From contig JAJFGE010000013.1 of assembly GCA_021776295.1 (NCBI GenBank), positions 1-64,000 of the forward strand: a stretch of DNA of 64,000 bases, written 5' to 3'. Positions 10,694 to 20,381 of the stretch are shown here, one piece after another; within the stretch, counting starts at the first letter, position 1; every line of letters begins with the position of its first letter. This DNA is from Hyphococcus sp. (GTDB lineage: Bacteria > Pseudomonadota > Alphaproteobacteria > Caulobacterales > Parvularculaceae). The position numbers were made by a program, and so were the translations under genes. Under the pieces are notes generated by a model. The model saw only the letters and a list, made by a program, of their open reading frames with translations, was not told the origin of the DNA and did no database searches.

Positions 10694-11689
10694 TTAACCA
10701 AGCGCGGCTTCATAAACCGCGCGCGCCGTTGCCCGGGCGAGACAGTCGGCCGCCGTTGCGCCGATGGCGGCGATGTGTGTCGGGCGCGATGCATCGGCGC
10801 CGTCAGGCATTGGCTGCGCGCCGGTTGAGATTGCAAAAACAATATCACCGTCAAGCGGCGTGTGCGCCGGACGCACGGCTCTGGCGATGCCGTCATGAGC
10901 CATCATCGCAATGCGCTTGGCCTCAACGCCGGTTAACGCAGCAGAGGTCGCGACGACTGCAATCGTCGTGTTGGCGCCCGGTTTTGGGTTTTGCGCCAGC
11001 CGGGACAATGGCGGGATCGGCCCGGCGTTGTCGCGCTGTTGCGGTAAAGGCCTATCGCCAAATTCGCCTTCTTGCTCCCACGGCCAAGCATAGAATGTTT
11101 TGCCGTCGGGCATGAATACCGAGCCGACCGGATTGGCGGCGACCAGCGCGCCGACAATGACGCCGTCATCAAGCACCATCGATGCCGAGCCGAGGCCGCC
11201 TTTGACGGTTCCGGCCATGGCGCCGCGTCCGGCGCCGAGCAACCCGAGCGCGAAAGTATCCGTGGCGGCGGCGAGGGCTTGCTCACCCAGCAGATTATAG
11301 GGCGGCATGGCGCCCCAGTCTTTGTCGCCGTCATTGCCGAGATCATAAAGCACCGCCGCCGGGACGATGGGGATGGCCGGTCCGGCGTCTGAAATTTTCA
11401 AACCGACATCGCTTTGCGACAACGCATTGGCGACACCGTCAGCGGCGGCGAGGCCGAACACCGAACCGCCGGTCAGCACAATCGCATCGACACGGCCGAC
11501 CAGATTTTCCGGCGCCAGCGTATCGGTCTCGCGAACGCCGGGCGCGCCGCCACGGACATCAACCGCTGCAATAAATTGCTCCCGGCAACGCAACACCGTC
11601 ACGCCAGTTTTAACTTTCTCATCAGTCGCATTGCCAACCGTCAGGCCGGCAATGTCGGTGATAAGATTATGCGCGCCGGGTTTGGGCAT
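10694..11689 (-). CDS. P1 family peptidase (DmpA/BapA-type aminopeptidase)
   Basis: NLITDIAGLTVGNATD, TGVTVLRC, VDVRGGAPGVRETDTL, and NTTIAVVAT preceding the expected Thr/Ser nucleophile (autoprocessing site N240/T241 predicted). Confidence 0.85.
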   Translation of the reverse strand: MPKPGAHNLITDIAGLTVGNATDEKVKTGVTVLRCREQFIAAVDVRGGAPGVRETDTLAPENLVGRVDAIVLTGGSVFGLAAADGVANALSQSDVGLKISDAGPAIPIVPAAVLYDLGNDGDKDWGAMPPYNLLGEQALAAATDTFALGLLGAGRGAMAGTVKGGLGSASMVLDDGVIVGALVAANPVGSVFMPDGKTFYAWPWEQEGEFGDRPLPQQRDNAGPIPPLSRLAQNPKPGANTTIAVVATSAALTGVEAKRIAMMAHDGIARAVRPAHTPLDGDIVFAISTGAQPMPDGADASRPTHIAAIGATAADCLARATARAVYEAALG

Positions 11690-11734
11690 TAGCGGGGCTC
11701 CGGTTTGTGTTTGCTTCTATCATAATGCGCGGTC

Positions 11735-13330
11735 TCATTGCGGCCAGTTTATCTTCGGGGTCGCTTCAATCAGACTGCGCGAATAGTCGTGTTGCGGATG
11801 TTCCAGTATATCGCTGGTTGCGCCTTCCTCCACAATGCGCCCGTCCTGCATCACCAGCACCCGGTCGGCGACATCTCGGATAATCGTCATATCATGGGTC
11901 ACAAACAGATAGCTTACGCCGCGTTGATCGGAAAGGGTCATCAACAAGTTGAGCACACGGTTGCGGGCGCCGATATCAAGCGCGGAGGTGGCTTCGTCGA
12001 GAATGATGACTGACGGCTCGGTGATCAACGCGCGTGCAATCGCTATGCGCTGGCGCTGGCCGCCGGAAAACTCATGCGGGTATTTCTCCATGTCATTGAG
12101 GCTCATGCCGACCGAGGCCAGCACATCGCCGACCCGCTCGCGCTGTTCGGCTTGGCTCGGCGGCGTGTCAAACAGGTGAAACGGCTCGCCAATGATTTTT
12201 TCGACTTTGTGGCGCGGGTTAAAACTTGAATAGGGGTCCTGAAAGACGATTTGTATTTTTTTACGCATCCGCCTCATCGCCGCCTTGCCAGCGGAGGCAA
12301 AACCGACCCCCCCGATTTCGACCGCGCCTGCGCTCACCGGCTGCAATCCCAACAGCGCTCTGGCGAGCGTTGACTTGCCGCATCCGGATTCGCCGACAAG
12401 ACCCAGATTTTCGCCGCGCTTCAGCGATAGGGTAACCCCGTTCACCGCGCGTAACGGCGCCGACGGTGAAAACAGGTTTTGTCTTGCGGTTGGGTAGATA
12501 CAACTGACGTCTTTAGCTTCAACAATAGTTTCGTGCTTGGTTGAGCTCTTTTGAGCGAGCTTTCTTTTTGTCGACCGAACAACAAGACCCGACAGTGCGC
12601 CGCCAAGTCCTTTTTTGAAAAAATTGCTTGGCGTATCGGCGTCAATGATGCGGCCCCTATCCATCACCGCAACCGTGTCCGCCATATTTGAAATCACCGC
12701 CAGGTCATGGGTGATAAACACGAGCGCCATCTCGTCTTCTTCGACCAAGCGGCGCAACAGTTTTAAAATTTCTGCCTGGGTGGTGACGTCGAGCGCTGTG
12801 GTTGGCTCATCGGCGATGAGGACAGCAGGCCTCATCGCTATCGCCGCAGCGATCATCACGCGCTGGCGCTGGCCGCCAGACAATTCGTGTGGGAACCGTT
12901 TAGGAGAAATAGTGTCAGGGTCAAGTCCGACCCGGCGCATTAAAGCTTCGGCCTCTTCCATAGCTTGCGCCTTGGGCGTATCTTCATGAACGGTTATGGT
13001 CTCAGTGATTTGCGTTGCGATGGTTTGCAGCGGGTTGAGCGCGGTCATCGGTTCCTGAAAAATCATCGCCATCTCTCGTCCGCGCAGCGCGCACATCTCG
13101 TGCTCGGGAAGGTCAAGCAGGCTCTGCCCGTTTAAATGAACCGCGCCGGACAGCAGCGCTCCCGCCGGGGCAAGCCCCATAGCGGCGAGCCCGGTCATTG
13201 ATTTGCCGCAACCGGAGCGGCCGACCAGACCGGTAATTTTTCCACGCTCAAGCGAAAGATTGACGCCGTTGAGGATGGTCTCGCCGCCTAGCCCCAAGCG
13301 CAAACCATCGATGTCCAAAACCTTAGTCAT
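11735..13330 (-). CDS. Oligopeptide/dipeptide ABC transporter, dual ATP-binding protein (DppD-DppF fused, YejF-like)
   Basis: Two Walker A motifs (GRSGCGKSMT, GESGCGKSTL) and two LSGGQRQR/FSGGQRQR signatures. Confidence 0.95.
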   Translation of the reverse strand: MTKVLDIDGLRLGLGGETILNGVNLSLERGKITGLVGRSGCGKSMTGLAAMGLAPAGALLSGAVHLNGQSLLDLPEHEMCALRGREMAMIFQEPMTALNPLQTIATQITETITVHEDTPKAQAMEEAEALMRRVGLDPDTISPKRFPHELSGGQRQRVMIAAAIAMRPAVLIADEPTTALDVTTQAEILKLLRRLVEEDEMALVFITHDLAVISNMADTVAVMDRGRIIDADTPSNFFKKGLGGALSGLVVRSTKRKLAQKSSTKHETIVEAKDVSCIYPTARQNLFSPSAPLRAVNGVTLSLKRGENLGLVGESGCGKSTLARALLGLQPVSAGAVEIGGVGFASAGKAAMRRMRKKIQIVFQDPYSSFNPRHKVEKIIGEPFHLFDTPPSQAEQRERVGDVLASVGMSLNDMEKYPHEFSGGQRQRIAIARALITEPSVIILDEATSALDIGARNRVLNLLMTLSDQRGVSYLFVTHDMTIIRDVADRVLVMQDGRIVEEGATSDILEHPQHDYSRSLIEATPKINWPQ

Positions 13331-14182
13331 CTAAAGTCCCCGCTCTCGGCGAGGGTCCAGCCGGTGGCGAAGGCCGTCTCCAACCAGATTCAGCCCGAGC
13401 ACAAAGGTAAAAATAGCGAAACCAGGAAACAGCACCAGCCATGGCGCAAAGCTCGCCATGGTCTGGCTCTCGGCCAGCATGCGGCCCCAGCTCGGCGTTG
13501 GCGGCTGAGCGCCAAGCCCGACATAAGCAAGCCCCGCTTCCGCCAGAATGGCCAGTGAAAACTGTATCGTCGCCTGAACAATCAAAAGATGAGCAAGGTT
13601 TGGAAAAATATGTTCAACGGAAATCGCAAAGCGATTTTTCCCGGCAGTGCGCGCCGCCATCACATAGCCGGCCGTCCAAAGCGGCATGGCGGCGCCGCGC
13701 GTCAGCCGTGCGAACACCGGGATGTTGAAAACGCCGATGGCGACAATCGCATTGGTCGCCGTCGCGCCGAAAATCGCGGTGATTAAAATCGCCAGGATAA
13801 TCGCCGGGAACGCAAAAATCAGATCGCCCGACCGCATCAGCGCTTCATCGACATACCCGCCAAAGGCGGCCGCGCTTAGGCCGAGCGGCACGCCGATCAC
13901 CAGCCCGATGCCGACCGCCAAAAATGCGACCATGATAGAAGTTTGCGCACCGACCATAATCATCGACAACACATCGCGGCCTAGATGATTGGTTCCGAAC
14001 CAATGGCTGGGGGAGGGGGCGGAAAACTGCGCCCCGATATCAAGGGCCGTGACATCATAGGGCGTCCAGAACTGGGAGGCGAATGCTAGAGCGATGAATG
14101 TCAATGTGATTGCTGCGCCGGTGAGAAAACCCGGATCGCCGTTTTGTTTTCGCGGCTTTGCTGTGGAAACGGCGCCGGTCAT
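13331..14182 (-). CDS. Peptide ABC transporter permease (DppC/OppC-like)
   Basis: APSPSHWFGTNHLGRDVLSMIMVGAQTSI, and a LGLNLVGDGLRHRLDPR C-terminus. Confidence 0.93.
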   Translation of the reverse strand: MTGAVSTAKPRKQNGDPGFLTGAAITLTFIALAFASQFWTPYDVTALDIGAQFSAPSPSHWFGTNHLGRDVLSMIMVGAQTSIMVAFLAVGIGLVIGVPLGLSAAAFGGYVDEALMRSGDLIFAFPAIILAILITAIFGATATNAIVAIGVFNIPVFARLTRGAAMPLWTAGYVMAARTAGKNRFAISVEHIFPNLAHLLIVQATIQFSLAILAEAGLAYVGLGAQPPTPSWGRMLAESQTMASFAPWLVLFPGFAIFTFVLGLNLVGDGLRHRLDPRRERGL

Positions 14183-16743
14183 GATGCGCCCCGCCGCCGC
14201 AGGCGCGGGTCAACCACGCCGTAAGCAAGGTCGATAAAAAACGCCGTTAGGATAACGATAAAGACGAGAACCATAACGATGCTTTTAACGACAATGAGGT
14301 CGCGCTGGACGATGCTTTGAAACACCAGCCGGCCAAGGCCCGGAAGATAGAACACATTTTCAACGATGATGCTGCCGGCGAGCAGAAACCCGAATTGCAA
14401 ACCGAGAATAGTCAGGACAGGAATTAAGGCGTTGCGCAATGCATGACGGCGCAGGACTTGGGGTTGCGATAGTCCTTTGGCGCGCGCGGTGCGGATATAA
14501 TCATTGTCCATAACATCGAGCATCGATGTGCGCATGATTTGCGTGAGGATCGCCGCTTGCGGCAGGGCGAGCGCTATTGCCGGCAGAAACAGCGCTTTTA
14601 GACCGGGCAGCAGACCCGCCTCCCAGCCCGGAAATCCGCCGGCGGAAAACCATCGGATGCCAACTGCAAAAATCAATACCAGCAAAATCGCCAGCCAGAA
14701 ATTTGGCACCGCAACGCCGGCTTGCGCCGCTGTGATAATGGCGCGGCCGCTGGCGCGACCACGCCGCGCCGCCGCCATCACGCCGGCGGGAATACCGATC
14801 ACCGTTGAGATTACAAACGCCAGCAACGCCAACGGTAAGGACACCCAAAACCGCTCGGCGATTAAATCGCCGACCGGCACGCGGTAAGTATAGCTGACGC
14901 CGAAATCACCGCCCGCCAATCCGCCAATCCAGGTGAAATATCGCGCCACAGCCGGCTGATCGAGACCGAGTTCGGTTTTGAGCGCCGTGATGGAAGCCGG
15001 GTCCGCATTCAAGCCCATCATGAAAGCGGCCGGATCGCCGGGCGCTACCTCAATCAGCAAAAAGATGATGACCGACGCCGCCGCCAGTGTCGCCGCCATG
15101 CCGGCAAGCCGGTTTATGAGGAACGCCGGGCTTGCCCGGCTGAAATAAATTGCCGCCGCCCCAAACGCCGCTGCTATCAGCCAGATAACAAAGGCCGGGA
15201 AGGAGGATTTCGCCGCTTTTGCGGCAAGCACGGGCGCGCGATTAGCGATATCGGCGCGGGTGAAATCATTCGCCTGCAACGGCGCATCCGCCCACACGCC
15301 GGAGACATCGCGCGACCACACCGCGACTTTCGGCGAAGACGCAATCCAGACATTAACGGCGTCGTCGGCGAGGATGCGTTGCGCTTTGCCATAGAGGTCG
15401 TTTCGTTGCGCGGTGTCCGATGTTTCACGCAGTTGGGTGATGATGCGACTAAAGTTATCATTCTTGTACTGAAAATAATAATCGTCGCGCGCATAGATAT
15501 CGATATCGAGCGGCTCGGTGTGCGAGACGATGGTCAGATCATATGCTTTGTTTGAAAACACCTGTTCAAGCCACTGCGCCCATTCGAGGTTGCGGATCGT
15601 CACATCAATGCCGACCGCCTCTAGCTGTGCGGCGACAATTTCACCGCCGCGCCGCGCATAAGCTGGCGGCGGCAGAGTAAGGGTTAGCGCAAAGCCGTCG
15701 CCGACCCCCGCCTCGGCCAGAAGGCGGCGCGCTTTTGCCGGGTCGTAGGCGTAGCGATTTGAAAGGTCGATATAGGCCGGATGATGCGGTGAGAAATGAC
15801 TGCCCAGCGGGGTTCCATAACCGAACAGACCGGCGTCAATCACCGCCTGCTTGTCGATGGCGTGATTGAGCGCGCGGCGCACGCGAATATCGTCAAAAGG
15901 CGGCTTGGCGTTGTTGACCGCGACTAACATTTCACCTTCGCCGGCGCCGAAAACGATTTGAAATCGTTGATCTCTTTCGATTAGCGCCAGGTTCTCCGCT
16001 GCCGGGTAGTTGGAAAACCCGTCAACATCACCGGCCATCAGCGCGGCAAAGGCCGCGGTCGGATCGGGGATGAAAATGAAGTTGATTTGGTCGAGCGCCG
16101 GGCGCGTTCCCCAATAGTCGTTATTGCGCACAAGCGTTACCGATGCGCCCTTGCGCCAGCGTTGAAATTTGAATGGCCCGGTGCCGACCGGATGGCTTGC
16201 ATTCGTTGCAACGCTGCCCTGCGTAACAATCACCGCATCGCCCCAGCCGAGATAAATCGGAAACGCGCCAAGCGGTTGTTTTAAAGTGATGCGAACCGTA
16301 AACGGATTAATCGCCGTCACGGTTTCGATTTGTTCAAAGATCGGGCGCTGTGCGTTGGTGGAGATCGGCCCACGCGCGCGATTGAATGTGAAGACGACAT
16401 CGTCGGCGTTAAACGCGGCGCCGTCATGGAAACGCACGTTGCGGCGCAGGTTGAATTCATAAACGCGTCCGTCTGCGGATATCGTCCAGTCTGTCGCCAG
16501 TGCTGGCGCGACCGCGCCGTCTTCGGTAATCCGGGTGAGCCCTTCAAAAATATTGGCGTAGACAATTTCATCAATCGCTGCCGCTGCGCCACTGGTCGGG
16601 TCGAGATTGGGCGGTTCAAGCTGGACACCGACATTGAGCGCGCCGGCGGCGCTCACTGGCGACAAAATCACGCAAAGACCGGCGATGAAAGCGACGGCCG
16701 CGTGCAAGCAGCACGCAAACAAGGAGCTCCGCCGCCGTGCCAT
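14179..16743 (-). CDS. Fused family-5 substrate-binding protein + DppB-like permease
   Basis: One 854-aa frame. N-terminal signal and SBP (VGVQLEPPNLDPTSG...VKFHDGA-like VRFHDGAAFNADDVVFTFNR, HPVGTGPFKFQRW), then the permease (IIFLLIEVAPGDPAAFMMG, RAKGLSQPQVLRRHALRNALIPVLT). Confidence 0.92.
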   Translation of the reverse strand: MARRRSSLFACCLHAAVAFIAGLCVILSPVSAAGALNVGVQLEPPNLDPTSGAAAAIDEIVYANIFEGLTRITEDGAVAPALATDWTISADGRVYEFNLRRNVRFHDGAAFNADDVVFTFNRARGPISTNAQRPIFEQIETVTAINPFTVRITLKQPLGAFPIYLGWGDAVIVTQGSVATNASHPVGTGPFKFQRWRKGASVTLVRNNDYWGTRPALDQINFIFIPDPTAAFAALMAGDVDGFSNYPAAENLALIERDQRFQIVFGAGEGEMLVAVNNAKPPFDDIRVRRALNHAIDKQAVIDAGLFGYGTPLGSHFSPHHPAYIDLSNRYAYDPAKARRLLAEAGVGDGFALTLTLPPPAYARRGGEIVAAQLEAVGIDVTIRNLEWAQWLEQVFSNKAYDLTIVSHTEPLDIDIYARDDYYFQYKNDNFSRIITQLRETSDTAQRNDLYGKAQRILADDAVNVWIASSPKVAVWSRDVSGVWADAPLQANDFTRADIANRAPVLAAKAAKSSFPAFVIWLIAAAFGAAAIYFSRASPAFLINRLAGMAATLAAASVIIFLLIEVAPGDPAAFMMGLNADPASITALKTELGLDQPAVARYFTWIGGLAGGDFGVSYTYRVPVGDLIAERFWVSLPLALLAFVISTVIGIPAGVMAAARRGRASGRAIITAAQAGVAVPNFWLAILLVLIFAVGIRWFSAGGFPGWEAGLLPGLKALFLPAIALALPQAAILTQIMRTSMLDVMDNDYIRTARAKGLSQPQVLRRHALRNALIPVLTILGLQFGFLLAGSIIVENVFYLPGLGRLVFQSIVQRDLIVVKSIVMVLVFIVILTAFFIDLAYGVVDPRLRRRGAS

Positions 16744-16854
16744 AGGTCTCCATCATCTTTCGGCGCGCCGCGCCTTAAATTTTTGACCTCTACTCAGGGT
16801 CAAGAGGGCAGCATAAGCGCCTGATTCTTATTCTCAAAACCAGTAGAAATCTTC

Positions 16855-19089
16855 TCAATACCGGACTGACAGCCGCGCGCCATAAGTCGCCGGCAGACCA
16901 GGTGCGGCGACATCGGCGACGCCGCCCGGCGCGATGAAGAAATTGCGGGTTTCGTCGAAATCGGCATTGAAGATGTTGCGGCCCCAAAGCGCGATCTCCC
17001 AGCGGTCATCGCGCGGTCCGAAAGTCAGTTGCGCATTTGCAAGCCAATAGTCTTCAACCAGATAATCTGGACCAAGCAGCGGCAAAGCGAGCTCTCCGCG
17101 ATAGGAATAATCAACGCGCCCGCCCAGGCGCCATGTTTGCGCGACTGGCGTTTGCGCGGCGATGAAACCTTGATACCCAAAATTGGGAAAGCCTAAATCC
17201 TGTCCCGCGCGGTCAACTGATACCGCTGTTGCTGCGATGGCGGTAGCGGCGGTGTCGAGATCGGTGAAGGTTTTAAACTCGCCGCTCTTGTAGCCAAGCG
17301 ATTGGCCAATGGTCAGCCATGGCGCCGGGCGGTAGGTGATTTCCACCTCCGCGCCGTAAATTTCGCTTTCCGGCGCATTGACGATGCGCCCGACAATTGC
17401 GCCCGTGCCTGCGTCGAATATCGCCGACTGAACTTGTTGATCTTTATAATCATAGTAGAAAACCGCACCGTTCATTGTCACGGCGCCGTCGGCGAATTGG
17501 GTTTTGAAACCGGCTTCATAGGCGTTGAGTTTTTCCGGCGTGAACGGGTCGACCGCGCGTGGGTTGAGCGTATTATAGGCGGTAAATCCACCCGATTTTA
17601 TGCCGCGACTGTAGGATGCGTATAAAAGAATATCCTTAGCGGGCTTGATATTGACGCCGATTTTACCGCTGACATTATCGGAGTTCAAATCGCGGCTTTC
17701 CAGCGTTCCATCCACCGTCCCGTTAGCGAAGTTAAGCGCGCCGAAACCGGTCGCGAATGTGCCGAGGTCGCGAAGCCGTCGCTCCTCGTCCTCATAGCGC
17801 ACGCCAGCGACAATAGTTATCATATCGGTGATGTCGAAATCTGTATGCAGATAAGCGGCGAGCGTGCGGACATCTTGTTTGTAGGGCGTGGTGACAGCAA
17901 AGCCGGGGCCGAAGCTCGCCACGAAGTCAGACTGATAGATCTCGTTTAAATCTTCGTCCGCATAATAAAGCCCGCCGACCCAACGAAAACGATTAGCAGC
18001 CTCGCCGCTGAAGCGCAGCTCATGAGACATAACATCGACGCTGCTTTGAAAGAAAACCCCCGCGGCGCCAATTGTCAGCGCATCCCAGTCGTTGAATTCT
18101 TTTCGGTTCAGCGTCTCGAAAGAGCCGATATAGGTGAGATCGACATCGCCAAGCGCGGCGCCCAGTGTAAGGCTTGCGCCCCAGCCTTCATTGTTGCGGA
18201 ACGGGCGTTGGCCAGCGTCAAAACCAACCAATGTTGCGAATTCATCGGACGAGCCAAAGCTGGTCTCGCGCCGGCCGGCATGTGCGGCCGGTCCAAACAC
18301 GGACGGGTTGAACAGTTGCAAGCCAAGCCCGTCGGAATCATCGACAAAGCCGTGAATATTGATCAACGCCTCAATATTATCCGCTAAATCGGCCTCGATG
18401 AGACCGCGCAGCGCATATTTCTTCGCATCGCCGATTTCCTCGCCGGTCTCGCGGTTGGTTTGCCAGCCGCCGCCATGGGCGCTGGCGCCGGACAGCCTGA
18501 TACGGACCGCATCACTCACCGGGCCGGAAATAAATCCTTCCGTATCGACACGGCCAAAGCGTCCGCCCTCTACCACCAGACCGGCGCGAAACGCATCCGT
18601 CGGCCGCGCGGAGATAACTTTGATCGCGCCGCCAGTTGTGTTGCGGCCGTAAAGCGTTCCTTGCGGTCCGCGCAAAACTTCAACCCGGTCGACGTCGAAC
18701 AACACCCCTTGGGTCATCACCGGAACCGGAAACGCGATATCGTCAACATAAATGCCGACAGTTGGCGCATTCAGCGTTGCATAGTCGCGAAACCCGACGC
18801 CGCGAATGGAATAGCTCGGCTGGCCGCCGCCAAACTGGCTTTCAATCTCGAGATTGGGCGTGAAATTCTCAAGCCCGTTCAGCGTACCGACGCCAAGGTC
18901 GATCAGCGTATCGCCGCCGAGAACAGTTAGAGCGACGCTGACATCTTGCGGCGATTGTTCGCGGCGCAACGCTGTCACGGTGATGACATCTCTTGTCGCC
19001 GGTAATGCAGTTTGCGCATCGCTTTGTGCAAAGGCGAAATTGCAAAATATCCCGCTCACCAAAGCGGTGCAGCTCATCAGGTTTTTCAT
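16855..19089 (-). CDS. TonB-dependent receptor
   Basis: Plug domain (VEVLRGPQGTLYGRNTTGGAIKVISARP), beta-barrel repeats, C-terminal aromatic-type end (YGARLSVRY). Confidence 0.94.
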   Translation of the reverse strand: MKNLMSCTALVSGIFCNFAFAQSDAQTALPATRDVITVTALRREQSPQDVSVALTVLGGDTLIDLGVGTLNGLENFTPNLEIESQFGGGQPSYSIRGVGFRDYATLNAPTVGIYVDDIAFPVPVMTQGVLFDVDRVEVLRGPQGTLYGRNTTGGAIKVISARPTDAFRAGLVVEGGRFGRVDTEGFISGPVSDAVRIRLSGASAHGGGWQTNRETGEEIGDAKKYALRGLIEADLADNIEALINIHGFVDDSDGLGLQLFNPSVFGPAAHAGRRETSFGSSDEFATLVGFDAGQRPFRNNEGWGASLTLGAALGDVDLTYIGSFETLNRKEFNDWDALTIGAAGVFFQSSVDVMSHELRFSGEAANRFRWVGGLYYADEDLNEIYQSDFVASFGPGFAVTTPYKQDVRTLAAYLHTDFDITDMITIVAGVRYEDEERRLRDLGTFATGFGALNFANGTVDGTLESRDLNSDNVSGKIGVNIKPAKDILLYASYSRGIKSGGFTAYNTLNPRAVDPFTPEKLNAYEAGFKTQFADGAVTMNGAVFYYDYKDQQVQSAIFDAGTGAIVGRIVNAPESEIYGAEVEITYRPAPWLTIGQSLGYKSGEFKTFTDLDTAATAIAATAVSVDRAGQDLGFPNFGYQGFIAAQTPVAQTWRLGGRVDYSYRGELALPLLGPDYLVEDYWLANAQLTFGPRDDRWEIALWGRNIFNADFDETRNFFIAPGGVADVAAPGLPATYGARLSVRY

Positions 19090-19430
19090 GGGGCGTCGCT
19101 CAACTTTATCTGGTTACAAAGTACATTGGCGAGCATTTTTCTCGCTGCCGCAGCGCTTCGACCGGTTGCGACGGCGCGCCCTATAAGGTTGATTTTTTTC
19201 AACCCCAAGGCGATCCCGGTCCGCGCTCTGACACCCCTTGTCTTAGATATTGGGGCGGCCATTTTTCTTGGCAACGAGCGCTATCCGTTTCGCGAGGGGA
19301 GGTTTAGCGTAAAACTTGCGCGTACTCAACTGAAACTTCCGGGGCGGGAGGCGCGCTATGTGGCGCAACGGTCTGAGCCAATAGACGGCGCGAATTATCG
19401 TCGCCGCTAGCATATTCACACTGTGAAAGA

Positions 19431-19552
19431 GCCCCCTCCGTCAGCTTCGCTGACACCTCCCCCGCGAGCGGGGGAGGAATTACGTGGAGCCCGTTGCAAC
19501 TGAATTCTTCCCCCGCTCGCGGGGGAAGTGTCACCGAAGGTGACGAAGGGGG
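19431..19552. repeat. Dispersed palindromic element, family B copy 1
   Basis: gccccctccgtcagcttcgctgacacctcccccgcgagcgggggaggaatt...aattcttcccccgctcgcgggggaagtgtcaccgaaggtgacgaaggggg: nested inverted repeats. Related copy at 57056-57176. Confidence 0.85.
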
Positions 19553-19590
19553 TTGCCACGATGACGTCTGCATAGCAATGAAGACGAATC

Positions 19591-20379
19591 CTACTTCAAG
19601 AACCGAACCACAGCACGCGCAAAACCTTCCGGCTGGTCCCATTGCAGCGAGTGTGCGGCGTCAGCGATAATTTCAGTTCGGCTGTTTTTCAGGGAACGGA
19701 AGTTTTCTGCAATCATCTGCGGGGGAAACAATAAATCGCCTTCACCGGCGAGGATAAGCGTTTCGGCTCCTATCTGCGCGGGCAGGGCGCTGGCGTCGTA
19801 TTCACGCAGCGCGTCGACTTGCCGGCGCATGTCGCCGGGGCTTTGCGCATGGGGATAGGCTCTGGCCATGGCGGTGGCGGCGGCGACTGCAGCTTCGCTT
19901 TCAAAAAACGCCGGGTGAAACAGCCAGTGGAAGAATGCGCGATACCAGTCTTCCTCCGGCGCGCCGGCCTCTCGCAGGCTGACCAGCGTTTCAATGATCG
20001 AGCGCGCACGCGGAGGAACCGCCGTCGTTGTCGCAGACAGAACAAGCCGCCGCAACCGGTCCGGGCGCCGCGCGGCGATGGTCATGGCGATGACGCCGCC
20101 CATGGAATGGCCGAGCAAGTCCGCCTGTTCGATTTCAAGATGGTCGAGTAGTGCGATAATATCATCGGCCATCGCCTCAATCGTCACCGCACCACCTGTG
20201 CGGGTTTGTCCGCAGCCACGATTATCGGGCAGGATTACCGTCGCATGCGGGATCAGAAAGGGCGTCGTCGGCGTCCAACTGGCGCCGTCGCTGGCGAGCC
20301 CGGCGATCAGCACCAGCGGCGGGCCGTCCCCGGCCGTTTCATAATGAAGAGATATTCCGTTTACCGATAAATCCGGCAT
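19591..20379 (-). CDS. Alpha/beta hydrolase
   Basis: LLGHSMGGVIAM nucleophile elbow, PPLVLIAGLASDGASW, DAAHSLQWDQP. Confidence 0.9.
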   Translation of the reverse strand: MPDLSVNGISLHYETAGDGPPLVLIAGLASDGASWTPTTPFLIPHATVILPDNRGCGQTRTGGAVTIEAMADDIIALLDHLEIEQADLLGHSMGGVIAMTIAARRPDRLRRLVLSATTTAVPPRARSIIETLVSLREAGAPEEDWYRAFFHWLFHPAFFESEAAVAAATAMARAYPHAQSPGDMRRQVDALREYDASALPAQIGAETLILAGEGDLLFPPQMIAENFRSLKNSRTEIIADAAHSLQWDQPEGFARAVVRFLK

Positions 20380-20381
20380 GA

